A stretch of DNA of 64,000 bases from Mus musculus (GCF_000001635.26 NC_000075.6:106081054-106145053); one strand, 5' to 3'; counted from the first letter of the stretch, positions 51,812 to 62,137 are shown. Notes: generated by a model from the letters alone, not told the origin. A program made the numbers and translations.

Positions 51812-52057
51812 GTACACATGCAAGCACACCTTTTCTCAATAGCTTCCCTACCTCTTTTTTGAAGACATGGTCTCTCACCGAACCCAGAGCTCACCATTTT
51901 GGTTAGACTGGCCAGTCAGTGACTCTCAGGACCTGCCCGCCTTCTCCCCACATCTGCCAGGCTGTGGTTAGAGGTGCACTTAGGTGCTAGAGCTCTTAGC
52001 TCAGGTCCTCATGTTTGCACAGCAAAGACTTTACCCACTGAACCGTTTTCCTGGCCC
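51764..52057 (-). repeat. B4 SINE with (TG)n tail
   Basis: (TG)n at 51,764-51,810 is the tail. The body contains CATGGTCTCTCACCGAACCC, AGAGCTCACCATTTTGGTTAG and GCTGTGGTTAGAGGTGCAC. The head contains CTCAGGTCCTCATGTTTGC. Confidence 0.8.
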
Positions 52058-52189
52058 GTTTGCTTTTTAAACAGTGTCAGTAGCTCACGCCACCATAGAG
52101 TATCTTGAACTCCCTTACAGATGTACATATGTAGGATTATGATGCCTGCCTTGCCCCCATCGAGATTATATCATCTCTACGAGATGTTA

Positions 52190-52690
52190 AAGACTTGAGA
52201 ACAGGTGTGTAAATGAAAGTACAAGGTGATGTTCTTGTGACTTGTCCTGGGAGACACAACACATACCTCTATTCACCTCAAATAGAGAGCCCATGATAGA
52301 TCAAGCTATGGATACCACCAGAGTTCAACTTGGCAAACCAAAATGAGGTTTTGGGGAGTTACTTACAGGAACAGAAATGATTCAAAGAGAGCATCACCAG
52401 AACCCACCAGAAAAGCAGGAAGTCGTAGCACACTGCACAGCTTGCAAGCAGATTGGCGAGTGTCCTTCCCAGGTGGCTCCAAATGGTCTAAACCTCTTCT
52501 AGGCAGCTCAGCTGGTCTCTGCCTCTTCCAGGCAGCCAGGCTTATCTCAGAGTCTTTATAGCCTGACTCCTCGGAGAGTGATTCTTGGCGATCTTTTCTG
52601 TTTGTATATTACTGGGGAAGGAGGGACCTACTAAGTCTGGTCAGTTTCAGGGACTTCCTGAAGCTATTTTGAGTTGTTCACTTCTCATAT
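52190..52690 (-). mobile_element. Unassigned ERV-type LTR, minus copy
   Basis: Its reverse complement shares AACAACTCAAAA, TTCAGGAAGTCCCTGAAACT and GCCTGGAAGAGGCAGAGACC with the plus-strand element at 56,163. The two are therefore inverted copies of one family. CAAAATGAGGTTTTGGGG lies near the 3' end. The subfamily is not assigned. Confidence 0.5.
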
Positions 52691-52725
52691 TAATATGCTG
52701 CCCCACAGGAAAGAATGTTTCAGGC

Positions 52726-52840
52726 TGGGATATACAACAAGACCCTGTCTCAAATAGATAGATGGAGGATGGATGAATGGATGGATGGATGGATGGATGG
52801 ACAGAGAGGCAGAGAGACAGGTAGATAGATAGATTTATCT
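52726..52840 (+). repeat. B1 3' end with (GATG)n/(GATA)n run
   Basis: CAAGACCCTGTCTCAAATAG passes into GATGGATGGATGGATGGATG and TAGATAGATAGA. Confidence 0.75.
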
Positions 52841-52844
52841 GAGC

Positions 52845-53055
52845 AACAGGAGAGATGGCCAGGAGAGTTAAGAGCACATGGTACTTTTGCACAGAACACT
52901 GGTTCAATTCCCAGCATTCGCACAGTGGTTCTAGTTCCTGAGATCTAATATACTCTACTAGGCTCTGCAGATACCAGGCACATACAGGGTTCACATACAT
53001 ACAGGCAGGCAAAACACTCATACACATAAAAAATAAAGATAAGTAAATCTCTTTT
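52845..53055 (+). repeat. B2-family SINE
   Basis: CAACAGGAGAGATGGCCAGG, GGTTCAATTCCCAGCATTCG and CATACAGGCAGGCAAAACAC with an AAAAATAAAG tail. Confidence 0.8.
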
Positions 53056-53847
53056 CTTTAAAAAAAAAATCCAAGGTATTTTCAAGTAATTAGAAAACTG
53101 CTAGATCAATTGTTAAATTAATTTCAAATATGCTTAGGAAAATAATATATATTTTAATCTATTCATAAAAGTGTTATCATAAGCTGTTGGTATATAAAAA
53201 GCCAATTTGCAAGTGCAATTCTATATGCCCAGAATACAAAAAGATATTAAGCTACAGTTTGAGGAGAAAATTAGAAGAAAAGCATAAATGTATTTATTGA
53301 GGAAAAAGTAATTTAACCTTAATTCAGAAATCGTGTAAGTATTGTTACAAAATGTAAATTTAAGGAAGAAAATAAGACAGAAAGGAACTCCAATAAGGAG
53401 GGAGAGGAAAATAAAGGAAATTATGAAGCTATGACTTGGTGAAGAGAATTAAAAAAGAGAAGAAGGTTAAAACAGTAGATTGGGTATCAAACTCCTGCAC
53501 CAGATGGAAGACTCTAGTATGGTCAAGGAGGCACCTATGGGTCAGGACATTCACAAGGACTGAAGCAGGCTCCCAGAAGCTCCTTGGGACTCAAAGCACC
53601 CAATCTACATTTCTCCCTCAGAGCCTTGCAGGTATTCACAGTTGGAACTGGCACCACCTATGACCTGACTCTAGTCAACAAGGTCTCTGAAGAAAACCAG
53701 AACAATTGATTTCTGTAGCCACTGGAGTGTCCACTGACCAGAAGACACAGTTTCAACCCTTTTTCTCCTGAGTCACGGTCTAACCTACAATCTAGACTCC
53801 CAAGTTCCTTTTCCCCCACGGTAAGTAGAGATGAGCTCCTCCAGGGA
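53056..53847. other. AT-rich unique sequence, no gene seen
   Basis: The first 380 bp are strongly AT-rich (TTGTTAAATTAATTTCAAAT, TAATATATATTTTAATC) without a repeat signature. No exon is recognised. Confidence 0.35.
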
Positions 53848-54040
53848 TGGGTGACTCAGGTGATAATGCCTTCATTGCACAAGCATGAAGACCTGAGTTC
53901 AATCCCCAGAGCTCACCTGAAAACACTGAGCATGGCGGCATGAGCTTGTAATCTCAGCTCTGGGGAACTAAAGACAGACAGATCATGAGGGTAGAGGCCT
54001 ACCTGGTGAACTCCAGAGACCAGATCTCAAAGGAGATGGA
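53848..54040 (+). repeat. B4-like SINE
   Basis: The ID-like head (AGACCTGAGTTCAATCCCC) is followed by a B1-like body (GAGCATGGCGGCATGAGC, TAATCTCAGCTCTGGGG). Confidence 0.65.
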
Positions 54041-54204
54041 CGGCATTTCTGAGTATGATCCCCCGACAACTTCTTCAAAAACTGTCCGTAGGTTGACAGA
54101 CCTTGTGTTTCTCAGGGTTTCAGCACTGTGGCAATACCTGAGAGAAGTGGTTGAGGCTCGGGTTTTACAGACTCCAGTCTAGCAAGTGATCAAGAGATGT
54201 AAGA

Positions 54205-54312
54205 GACCAAGCACACAGCACCTGCAGTTCTAGCACTCAGAAGGCCCCAGCAAGAGGATCAAAATCTCAAGGCCAGCCTGGGCTACACAGTGAGATCTCG
54301 ACTCAAAAAAGA
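54205..54312 (+). repeat. Old B1 SINE
   Basis: TGCAGTTCTAGCACTCAGAAG and CAAGGCCAGCCTGGGCTACAC. Confidence 0.75.
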
Positions 54313-54315
54313 AGA

Positions 54316-54487
54316 AGCCGGGCGTGGTGGCGCACACCTTTTAATCCCAGCACTTGGTAGGCAGAGGCAGGCGGATTTCTGAGTTCGAGGCCAGCCTGGT
54401 CTACAGAGTGAGTTCCAGGACAGCCAGGACTATACAGAGAAACCCTGTCTCGAAAAACCAAAAAAAAAAAAAAAAAAAAAAAAAAAC
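54316..54487 (+). repeat. Young B1 (Mus-type) with A-tail
   Basis: GCCGGGCGTGGTGGCGCACAC, GGCGGATTTCTGAGTTCGAGG and GAGAAACCCTGTCTCGAAAA, then a long A-run. The flanks AGAAGAA on both sides suggest a short target-site duplication. It is inserted directly in the tail of the older B1 before it. Confidence 0.97.
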
Positions 54488-54675
54488 AGAAGAAGAAGAA
54501 AAGAAAGGAAAGAAAGCTCAGCAAAGGGAGAGGTGGTTGGGGCCTTCTTCAAAGAGATGATTCCTAGAAAACTTAGCTAATTCAATCCAGAATGAAATAA
54601 AGACTTCATTCATCTTGGTGACCCCAGTTCACTGGAAAGACAGAAGACAGGAGTCAGGCTTTCAACAAACAAAAG

Positions 54676-54895
54676 GAGCTGGAGAAGTGCCTCAGGAGTT
54701 AAGACAACTTGCTGCTCTTGCAGAGGACCTGGGTTCGATTTCCAGCACCCATGTGGTAGCTTGCAACTGCTTCCAACTCCAAGGGCAGGGGACCTGTCTG
54801 ACGCCTTCATCTGGCCTTAGCACATCCATGGTGCTTAGGCATACCTGCAGGCAAAACATTCATACACATAAGATATAAATAAACAAATCTTCAAA
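54676..54895 (+). repeat. B2-family SINE
   Basis: GGAGCTGGAGAAGTGCCTCAG, GACCTGGGTTCGATTTCCAGC and ACCTGCAGGCAAAACATTC, with an AAATAAACAAATC tail. Confidence 0.9.
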
Positions 54896-55039
54896 AAACA
54901 AAACCTTTAACATAATCCAGTGTCCCCTTGGATCTGCCTCTTACCCTGCTCCATGTTAGAGTGGCTCCCCAAGGCCCGTTTACAATCCTTTTGGACATCT
55001 GCAGTAAGTTCCTTATCTCCTCGCTTTGAATACTTTTTT

Positions 55040-55187
55040 ATATGTGTTGGCACATACCTTTAGTCCCAGCCCTCGGAAGGCAGAGGCAAACAAATCTCTG
55101 AGAGCTCAGGTCCAGCCTGGTCTACAAATCAAGTTCCGGGACAGCCAGGGATACACAGAGAAACCCTTTCTCAAAAAAAAAAAAAAT
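55040..55187 (+). repeat. B1 SINE
   Basis: GTGTTGGCACATACCTTTAG, CCAGCCTGGTCTACAAATC and CAGAGAAACCCTTTCTCAA. Confidence 0.9.
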
Positions 55188-55956
55188 CATGTTAAATATA
55201 TCCAGAGCTAAATTAAAGTCAATTAATTAATAACATGCAGCAGCTTGCTTCTCCTAGGTCCAGACTTCCATCAGGCAAACCCCTGCACCTTTCTCCACCA
55301 TGGACCAAGGGCTGCTCAAGACCTGGAGAGAAACAAAAACCTTTCCACCAGGGATATGAGTTAATCCTCAAGATAACTATTTCTCAAAAACAATGGGTGA
55401 CTTCACTGCCATAAAAGTATGTTTTTATTTGCTTTATGTGGTCATTCTGCTGTGCAGAAGGACAATGTGACTCCTGTTCAAGTCCCTCTGGGGCAGGTCA
55501 AGCTGTTCTACTCTGCTTTTACCTTGTAATGTCCCCATTCAGCAAGAGGTATCCAATTTTAAGGTATCAACCCAAATCCTTGGATGGATGGAGGAACAGA
55601 CTTTTGATGGTGAGAAACTAAAGCCAAGCATTGAGACCAGATCACCTGACACTGGTCTTGCTCAGAAACTGGTATATGTTTTCCTTTAACGCCATGAGTC
55701 TGGTGACCAGAGAGGGCCTCAGGGAAGCTACCCCCTCTAGATTGTGCATGTGTCCAAGATAATCAGGGATAGGAATAGTCCCAAGAAATAATATGGTCTT
55801 TGTTCTTGAGATCTGCAGGCCTGAGAAGCCTGAGAAGCAGTTTGTGAGTTAGCAGTTAGGATGTGATATCTGCCATTTGATCACAAATCTACACTTGAGA
55901 GAAGGCACCATCAGACAAGTCATGAAACAGTTTGCTCCAAGTTAAAACATTCCATT
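55188..55956. other. Unique sequence, no gene seen
   Basis: Short frames only. No repeat is recognised. Confidence 0.35.
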
Positions 55957-55973
55957 AAGAAGGGAAGCTTGTA

Positions 55974-56149
55974 GCCGGGCGTGGTGACACATGCCTTTAA
56001 TCCCATCACTCGGGAGGCAGAGGCAGGTGGATTTCTGAGTTCGAGGCCAGCCTGGTCTACAAAGTGAGTTCCAGGACAGCCAGGGCTACATATAGAAACC
56101 CTGTCTCAAAAAAAACATAACAAAACAAAACAAAAAAAAAACAAAAAAG
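55974..56149 (+). repeat. Young B1 (Mus-type)
   Basis: GCCGGGCGTGGTGACACATG, GGTGGATTTCTGAGTTCGAGG and AGAAACCCTGTCTCAAAAA. The 13 bp duplication AAGAAGGGAAGCT lies at 55,957-55,969 and 56,150-56,162. Confidence 0.97.
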
Positions 56150-56162
56150 AAGAAGGGAAGCT

Positions 56163-56560
56163 CCTCAAGATGCAAGATGTGCTAAAGGGAGATGAAACAG
56201 TCCATCCTGCAAGAAATCTCCTTAACAACTCAAAAGTTTCAGGAAGTCCCTGAAACTGACCAGATACAATGAGCCCCTCCCTTCCAGGCATATAGAAGCT
56301 GTAAGGAATGCTGAGACATTCTCAGACCAAACCAGCTACCTAGAGGGGGGAAATCAGCCAAGTTGCCTGGAAGAGGCAGAGACCAACTACACTGCCCAAA
56401 AGTCACCGAACCACACAGCTGATTGGAAAAGGCTCTGACCACCTCAGCTGCCTGACATACTTTATACCTGACATACTGCCTGACATACAGTAAGCTGCCA
56501 GAAAATTTTGCCATGAGCTCCAAGCATCCAGCTTTCAAGAGCCAGAACACACATTGGGGT
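56163..56560 (+). mobile_element. Unassigned ERV-type LTR, plus copy
   Basis: TTCAGGAAGTCCCTGAAACTG, GCCTGGAAGAGGCAGAGACC and a triple of CCTGACATAC near 56,450-56,490. It is homologous to the inverted copy at 52,190. It has no internal coding sequence. Confidence 0.5.
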
Positions 56561-56943
56561 GGGCTTTGGCGATGCAGAGTGCTATAATTTTTTTGTGGTT
56601 TCTTTTTTTAAGCTATGTCACTCAAAGGGCGTGATTTACAATCAGACTCGAGGACTAGGCAGAGTTTCAAAATTAAATTAAACATGCGCTTAACTTATTT
56701 CTCATACCTTACAGGGTGTATTTTGTAAATAAAACCATAAGCTGGTTCCTGAAGGTCACTGTTCAGGAGTGGTAACGCGGTAAGATCAAGGGTCACGGGG
56801 TTGAAAGGTCATGCTACTGGCATTAAGCGTGGCTCATTAGCTCTTTCAACAAGTCTGAGATCTGGCTCAGAAAAAGGGAGTATTGTCTCTCCGCAGCCTA
56901 TCTTCAAGGCAGCTCTAACAATTACGTCAAAACCCTTCAGTTA
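56561..56943. other. Unique sequence, no gene seen
   Basis: No repeat or exon is recognised. Confidence 0.35.
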
Positions 56944-57022
56944 GGCTGCGGATGTAGTTCAGTGGGAGAGAGCTTGCCTAGTGTGTGTGACATCTTGGAT
57001 TCAATCCACACACCACAAAAGC
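56944..57022 (+). repeat. ID-like SINE
   Basis: GGCTGCGGATGTAGTTCAGTG, GAGCTTGCCTAGTGTGTG and GGATTCAATCCACACACC. Diverged from the tRNA-derived ID consensus. Confidence 0.7.
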
Positions 57023-57092
57023 CACTTGAAAAACAGAAATCTTGGGCAAAGCCAGCCCCTGGGGATCAGGGACTCCTCTCCCTTTCCTGATG

Positions 57093-57345
57093 TCTTGAGG
57101 CAGGTCTCACTATGTAGCTCAAGGTGGGTGTAGCCCAGGCTAGCTTCAAACTTTACATTCTCCTGGCTTCTCAAGCACTGAGATTTATACTACACAAGCT
57201 CCAAATTTTGTTTTGTTTTGCTTTCAGACTGGGGTTCATGAACCCAAGATCAAACTCGATCAGCAGTGGGAGATGGCCTTGAACTCCTCCCAATATTGCC
57301 TCTCCTTCCCAAATGCTAGGATTACAGGTGTGTACCACCGCAGCG
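57093..57345 (-). repeat. Two old B1-family fragments in tandem
   Basis: AGGCAGGTCTCACTATGTAGC with AGGCTAGCTTCAAACTTTAC is the first. GGCCTTGAACTCCTCCCAAT with GCTAGGATTACAGGTGTGTAC is the second. Confidence 0.6.
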
Positions 57346-57424
57346 ACTCTGTGCCATTTTGTATGTGTATGTGCTACGCATTGAGCTCGGGGGCCTTAGG
57401 CTGAGCTACCCACTAAGCTACATG

Positions 57425-57832
57425 CCCTTCACATGTGTGCACACTCTTTCATGCCTGTGTATGTGTGCATGTGGAGGCCCAAGGGCAACCCCACTTGTCA
57501 AACCTTGAGTATAGGGGGCTTTTCCTGTTGGTTTGGCTCTTAGTGGCCTGGAGCTCACTAAATAGACTAGGCTGGCTTGTCAGTGAGTCCGTGGGAATCT
57601 GCCTATCTCTCCTCCTGAATAAATCTCCTCTTCCTTCTCCTCTTCTTCTTCCTCTTCCTCTTCTTCCTCATTCTCCTCTTCCTCCACCTTCTCCTCCTCC
57701 TCTTCTTCCTCCTCACTGGAATAAGTGCCTGCCACCATGCTGGCATTTTTATATGAGTTCTGGGGATCAAACACAGGCCCTCATTCTTACATGCCAAGCA
57801 CCTTACCAACTGAGATGCCTCCCCAGTTCCCC
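57425..57832 (-). repeat. B4 SINE with internal polypyrimidine expansion
   Basis: The tail (GTGTATGTGTGCATGTGGAG) and body (GGCCTGGAGCTCACTAAATAG) come first on the plus strand. Then follow a polypyrimidine run at 57,606-57,718 and the head (GGGGATCAAACACAGGCCC). The run occupies the CCTCTCCTCC-type box of B4. Confidence 0.65.
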
Positions 57833-57842
57833 AATTCTCAGG

Positions 57843-58027
57843 TGGTTTGTTTGTTTGTTTGTTTTGGAGGTGTTTTTGTTTGTTTGTTTTTCAAGACAGG
57901 GTTTCTCTGTGTAGCCTGGCTATCCTGGAACTAGCTCTGTAGACCAGGCTGGCCTCAAACTGGGAGATCTGCCTGCCTCTGCCTCCCAAGTGCTGGGATT
58001 AAAGGCATTCGCACCATCAGCCAGCTC
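57843..58027 (-). repeat. B1 SINE with (GTTT)n tail
   Basis: TCAAGACAGGGTTTCTCTGTG, GACCAGGCTGGCCTCAAACTG and GGGATTAAAGGCATTCGCACC. Confidence 0.95.
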
Positions 58028-58899
58028 CATGTGTCTTTAATGATAAACTTCAGGAGCTATATGAGAGGGCACAGGTGGGAAGAAAAGCCAGGAGAGCACC
58101 CCAAATTCTGCTTCCCAAATATTTCACCTACCACACCATAGTCCTTTTATGGGTGGCTCAGAACCCCATCCTGAGACTCCGAGGAGATGGCAGTCTCCTC
58201 CTCCCCACTCCTTAACAGTGCATCAACAGCTCAGTGGACAAATTACACTGGTCAAGACTGGGAGGTTGTCCCACCCATCTGTCCTCGGGGCTGTCCTCTG
58301 ACAGCCACTGGAGAAAGTGGGTTCAGGGAGAGGTTTGGAGTGAGAGACAGACTGGGCCAGTAGGTGCAGAGACTCGGCAAAGGCTCCAAATTTATCTGCC
58401 TTGCCTCCAAACTCCTGTCCTGAGCCACAAAGGGGGAAATCTCTAAGACTCACATACCTGCAAAAAAGAGACCAAAGTTGGAGAGCCGAGCCAAATAGTG
58501 GGGCGGGCGTGGGTGGGGGGGGTGACCGAGGGTGATGACTAGAGTCTCGATCAGTCCTAGTCACATATTCCATTTCAGAGCAGCCACTTTACAGACTTTC
58601 CTGACGTCCACAATGGGTGGGTAAGAGAAATCAAACGCTAGTCTCAAAGACCAGTGACCCACCGCCATCACCTCTCACCCAGCAAAGTGGGCAAGTGTAA
58701 GTGGCAGGGCTCTCTGGGTCTGTCCAACTTTCATCTGCTCTCTGTCTCTGGGTGGGCTCCAGCCCGCTGGAACTTCTTCTTCCTGGCCCTCCCAGCTCAG
58801 GGCCAGCCTCTTGAGCACCCTGGCAGCCTTCCAGGCCTCCAAGGAATCTACTGCCTCTGCCACAGCATCATCGCCACCGTTGCTCTGGCTTCGAAAACG
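58028..58899. other. Unique, GC-richer sequence, no gene seen
   Basis: No repeat is recognised. A 116-codon minus-strand frame (58,223-58,573) has no domain. G-run GGTGGGGGGGGTGACC near 58,515. Confidence 0.35.
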
Positions 58900-59040
58900 C
58901 AATTACAGCAAACAACAGCCGCCTGCCTCGCTTGAGCCTCGCCATCCACACCTGGAACTAATTAACTAAATTAGGTCTTAATGAGCTACACTGGTCGGAA
59001 GGCCTATTTTTACTTAATTATCCACTAATGTGCTTGGCAT
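58900..59040. promoter_or_regulatory. Candidate distal regulatory block (unverified)
   Basis: Repeat-free. CACCTG E-box at 58,948-58,953 is followed by AACTAATTAACTAAATTAGG, then CTTAATGAGC and, near 59,013, CTTAATTATCCACTAATG. These are clustered homeodomain-type cores. Function is inferred only from the motif cluster. Confidence 0.3.
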
Positions 59041-59216
59041 GAAGGAGTGTGGACCTGGAAGATGGTTCAGCGGTGGCAGTGGCAGCCACCTCCTCCTTCA
59101 CAAGGGACACCCAGGAAGGATGCCTGTCTGCCAGGAGTGAGCCTGAAGGACCTGAGGTCCCAGGAGTGGAGGCAAAGTAGAGGTCACAGATAACACCTGC
59201 AGGGACACCCTCTCTA

Positions 59217-59240
59217 CATGCACACACAGGCACACACAGG

Positions 59241-59282
<42 letters not shown>
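59217..59282. repeat. (CA)n microsatellite
   Basis: CA run with GGCA interruptions at the left end, pure on the right. Confidence 0.95.
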
Positions 59283-59284
<2 letters not shown>

Positions 59285-59542
59285 GCTGTCTTTTAGGCTA
59301 CCCTGCCTGAGAAGAGACCAAAGCCACACTGTAACCAGCTGATGGTGTGAACAGGCAGAACTTTCCTATTCCAAGATCGCTGTCAAAAGAGGACAAAAAG
59401 ACTCAGAGTAATTACTCTGTCTCCCGTAATGGGGAGGCCAAGGAACAGAGAGGTGAAAGGCTTTTGGGGGAGACACACAGCTAACTAGGGGGGGATGGAG
59501 GCGAGTGACCCTTTGAAGAAGCATTTTAGGCCACAAGGGGTA

Positions 59543-59742
59543 GCCAAGCCTAGTGATGCAGGCCTGGAACCCCAGCTAGTTAGGAAGCTGAGGTAGGAGA
59601 TTCACAAGTTCAGGCCCTTTCTAGGGAATTGATTGAGACTCATCCTCAAAATTAAAACTGGAAAGAGGGCTGGGACGGAATTCAGTGAGAGAGCATTTGC
59701 CTGGCATGCGTGAGACCATTGGTTCAACCCCAGTATGGAGGG
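59543..59742 (+). repeat. Proto-B1 plus ID-like dimer
   Basis: The B1-like unit (TGATGCAGGCCTGGAACCCC, AGTTCAGGCCCTTTCTAGG) is followed by an ID-like unit (GAGAGAGCATTTGCCTGGC, GGTTCAACCCCAGTATGG). The order is the same as at 13,607. Confidence 0.6.
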
Positions 59743-59744
59743 GG

Positions 59745-59765
59745 GTATTGATTGGATCTACCAGC

Positions 59766-59824
<59 letters not shown>

Positions 59825-59841
59825 TGATTGGATCTACCAGC

Positions 59842-59890
<49 letters not shown>
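59745..59890. repeat. Tandem duplication of a 76 bp unit with (TG)n
   Basis: Two copies of an identical 27 bp block (GTATTGATTGGATCTACCAG plus CACTCTG) start at 59,745 and 59,821. Each is followed by a pure (TG)n run of about 45-50 bp. Confidence 0.95.
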
Positions 59891-59896
<6 letters not shown>

Positions 59897-60053
59897 GAGC
59901 AGATATGTGCAGGTGCCCACAGAAGCCAGAGAACCCCTCCCCCCGGTGTGGAAGTTACAGCTGTATCGCTGCCTGGTTTACCTGCTGGGGGTCAAACTCA
60001 GGTCCTCTGGAGCAGCAGTATGTCCTCTTAACTGCTGAGCCATCTCTCCAATT
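59891..60053 (-). repeat. B2-family SINE
   Basis: GGTGCCCACAGAAGCCAGAG, GGGGGTCAAACTCAGGTCC and AACTGCTGAGCCATCTCTCC. Confidence 0.85.
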
Positions 60054-60057
60054 CTAA

Positions 60058-60260
60058 ATAAATCTTTACATATCTCATGTGTGTGCGTACTTACATATGT
60101 ATTAGCGTACCACACGTGTACAGTGCCCATAGAGGCCAGAATATGGCATTGGATCACCTGAAACTGGGTGGTAAGATGCCATGTGGCTGCTCAGAATTGA
60201 ACCCTGGTCCTTTGGAAGAACAACCAGTGCTTTTAACCACTGACACACTACTCCAACCCC
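60058..60260 (-). repeat. B2-family SINE, tandem
   Basis: AATAAATCTTTACATATCTC at the tail, ATAGAGGCCAGAATATGGC and AACCCTGGTCCTTTGGAAG in the body. Confidence 0.85.
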
Positions 60261-60287
60261 TACAAATAAGTCTTTTTTTTTTAATTA

Positions 60288-60405
60288 AATAAGGTGGAAA
60301 GAAATAGAGGATACCCAATATTGATCTCTGGCCTCTGCATGCCCCAAAATAGGCAAGCACCCCCACTTATATACAAATGCAAACATATCCATGCACACAA
60401 AAGGG
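60288..60405 (+). repeat. B4 3'-tail fragment
   Basis: AGGTGGAAAGAAATAGAGGA, TTGATCTCTGGCCTCTGC and a CA-type end (CATATCCATGCACAC). Confidence 0.45.
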
Positions 60406-60887
60406 CAGGGACCTCCCTATTGGCACCCCTTTTGTTCTAGTCTTGGTCCTACTGGGGGCCCCAGGTCACTAGTTCACTTGGACCTCTGGATTCTGGGGCT
60501 AGATAGGGACCACAGTCCTGCTATAGGGCAGCATGTCTCTAGCTAACAATGAGCTACAAAACGCTCTCTGCTGGGCAGCCCACTCTCTGGAACTCCAGGC
60601 TTAAATGTGACTAGAGATGTCTTAGTACTTCAAGCTCCATGCACTGCCAGGCATCCCAACCCAAACGAGAACCAGTCAGAATCCTCCACTGCCCAGGCAC
60701 TAGCCTGCTCTTCCCAGCATCCTCCTCGGCTGAAAATGGCTTACTTGCTCAAGCCAGGAACTGAAGTGCTGCCCTCTGGTGCACACACAGCCAGACCTCC
60801 TGAAGTACCCTGGGTCCTGTCTCTAAATAATAGTATTAGGGTCCCACCACTTCTCAGTATGCACTCAGTCCTCAAAATCCTCTGGCG
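60406..60887. other. Unique sequence, no gene seen
   Basis: The 126-codon frame at 60,607-60,987 has no recognised domain and runs into an L2 remnant. Confidence 0.35.
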
Positions 60888-61118
60888 GCTCTCCATCAAA
60901 CTCAGAATAAAGCCCAGAGGCCTGCCCCAGGTCCCAGCCGGCTCCTCAAAGCCACGTGAGCTGTCGTGGGTACCTCAAAAGCCATGAGGCCTTTGCTCTT
61001 TGTACTGACAGCTGATTGCCCTAACAGGCAAGCAGAACCTCTCAGCAGCCCACATTCCTGCTCCCGCGCCATCTGTTCCACTGCCGGCCACACTGGTCTT
61101 CACTTCCTTGGCAGGAAA
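60888..61118 (+). mobile_element. L2 LINE remnant
   Basis: CATCAAACTCAGAATAAAGCC followed later by CACTGCCGGCCACACTGGTC and TTCACTTCCTTGGCAGG follow the order of the L2 3' region. Mammal-wide and non-coding here. Confidence 0.45.
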
Positions 61119-61619
61119 GCCCAAGGGAGCCATGGCAGGCTAAGCCGAATGCTCAGGACCGTCTGGGGCTCTGGCCATAGGTAGGCACGGGCGCTACAGC
61201 TTTCTGCTCTCGCAAAGTGAATTTCGTCAAACCATCTCACAGATGATGTCCTGATGTTAATAGAAATCTGACCCCATAATGGAGTTTTAATATTGTTGAC
61301 TATTGCCAGCAACCAAGGCTGTCTGCCAGCTTCCTCCTGGTTACCCACCTGCCCGAGGGTCAATACCCCTTGGGAAGACAGTTCTAACCAGCTAAGTCCC
61401 TCTGCCTTCTGAACTGCAGAATTCCCATTTTCCTTCCATGTGGGGACCACCTCAGACACACATGCTTCGTAGGAATCATCTCCACAGCACCCCCATTTTA
61501 GTTTAGACCATGTTCTCACCTGAGCCTCTCTTCTGTCTAATGCTGTGTGGTCAGTGAGTGGGCCCAGTTGCAGGTGTTCTGTGTGGGAGACCCTGAGCTG
61601 CCGGGACTAAGGCACTTAG
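61119..61619. other. Unique sequence, no gene seen
   Basis: The 139-codon minus-strand frame at 61,100-61,519 shows no domain. No repeat is recognised. Confidence 0.35.
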
Positions 61620-61720
61620 CACAGGTCTTTCCTAGGAGTTCTGGCGGTCTCAGTTTCCCCATCTAAGAAATGAAGACATTGGTGCCACTTAGCAGGAGGA
61701 GCTAGGAGCCACAACAGGAG
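61620..61720 (+). repeat. MIR fragment
   Basis: GGTCTCAGTTTCCCCATCTAAG followed by AAATGAAGACATTGGTGCC fits the MIR 3' box. Confidence 0.5.
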
Positions 61721-61864
61721 CCAGGAGTACCCTGTGAACCTTCGGTAATGACACTGAAAGCTGAGGTGGAGGAATGATGGGGGCAGGGAGAGGCAGAAAG
61801 TGTTAGGAGCTAAATGATCAACTAGTGACAAAGGCATGCTTTCTTTCTCTTTCTCTCTCTCTCA

Positions 61865-62000
61865 CTTTTTTTTTTTTTTTTTTTTGGTTTTTCGAGACAG
61901 AGTTTCTCTGTGTAGCCCTAGCTGTCCTGGAAACTCACTTTGTAGACCAGGCTGGCCTCAAACTCAGAAATCCACCTGCTTCTGCCTCCCAAGTGCTAGT
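61865..62000 (-). repeat. B1 SINE lacking its 5' end
   Basis: A long T-run (A-tail) followed by TTCGAGACAGAGTTTCTCTG and CTGCCTCCCAAGTGCTAG. The usual GGGATTAAAGGCGTGCGCC head is absent. The flanks CTCTCACTTTT (left) and TTTCTCACTTTT (right) suggest it inserted as a 5'-truncated copy. Confidence 0.85.
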
Positions 62001-62011
62001 CTTTCTCACTT

Positions 62012-62137
62012 TTTAAGACAGGGTTTCTCTGTGTACTCTTCGCTGTCCTAGAACTCTCTGGCCTAAAACTCAAAGACCCACCAGCCTCTGCCTCCCGAGT
62101 GCTGGGATTAAAGGTGTGCACCACCACTGCCTTACTG
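62012..62137 (-). repeat. B1 SINE, internally shortened
   Basis: AAGACAGGGTTTCTCTGTGTAC, GCCTCCCGAGTGCTGGGATT and AGGTGTGCACCACCACTGCC. The GTAGACCAGGC box is deleted. Confidence 0.9.

Noticed and set aside
56944..57022. Possible tRNA gene
   Set aside because: The A/B-box-like sequence is that of an ID SINE. No cloverleaf with paired acceptor stem could be drawn.
57435..57914. 159-codon plus-strand frame
   Set aside because: It runs through a B4, its polypyrimidine box and a B1.
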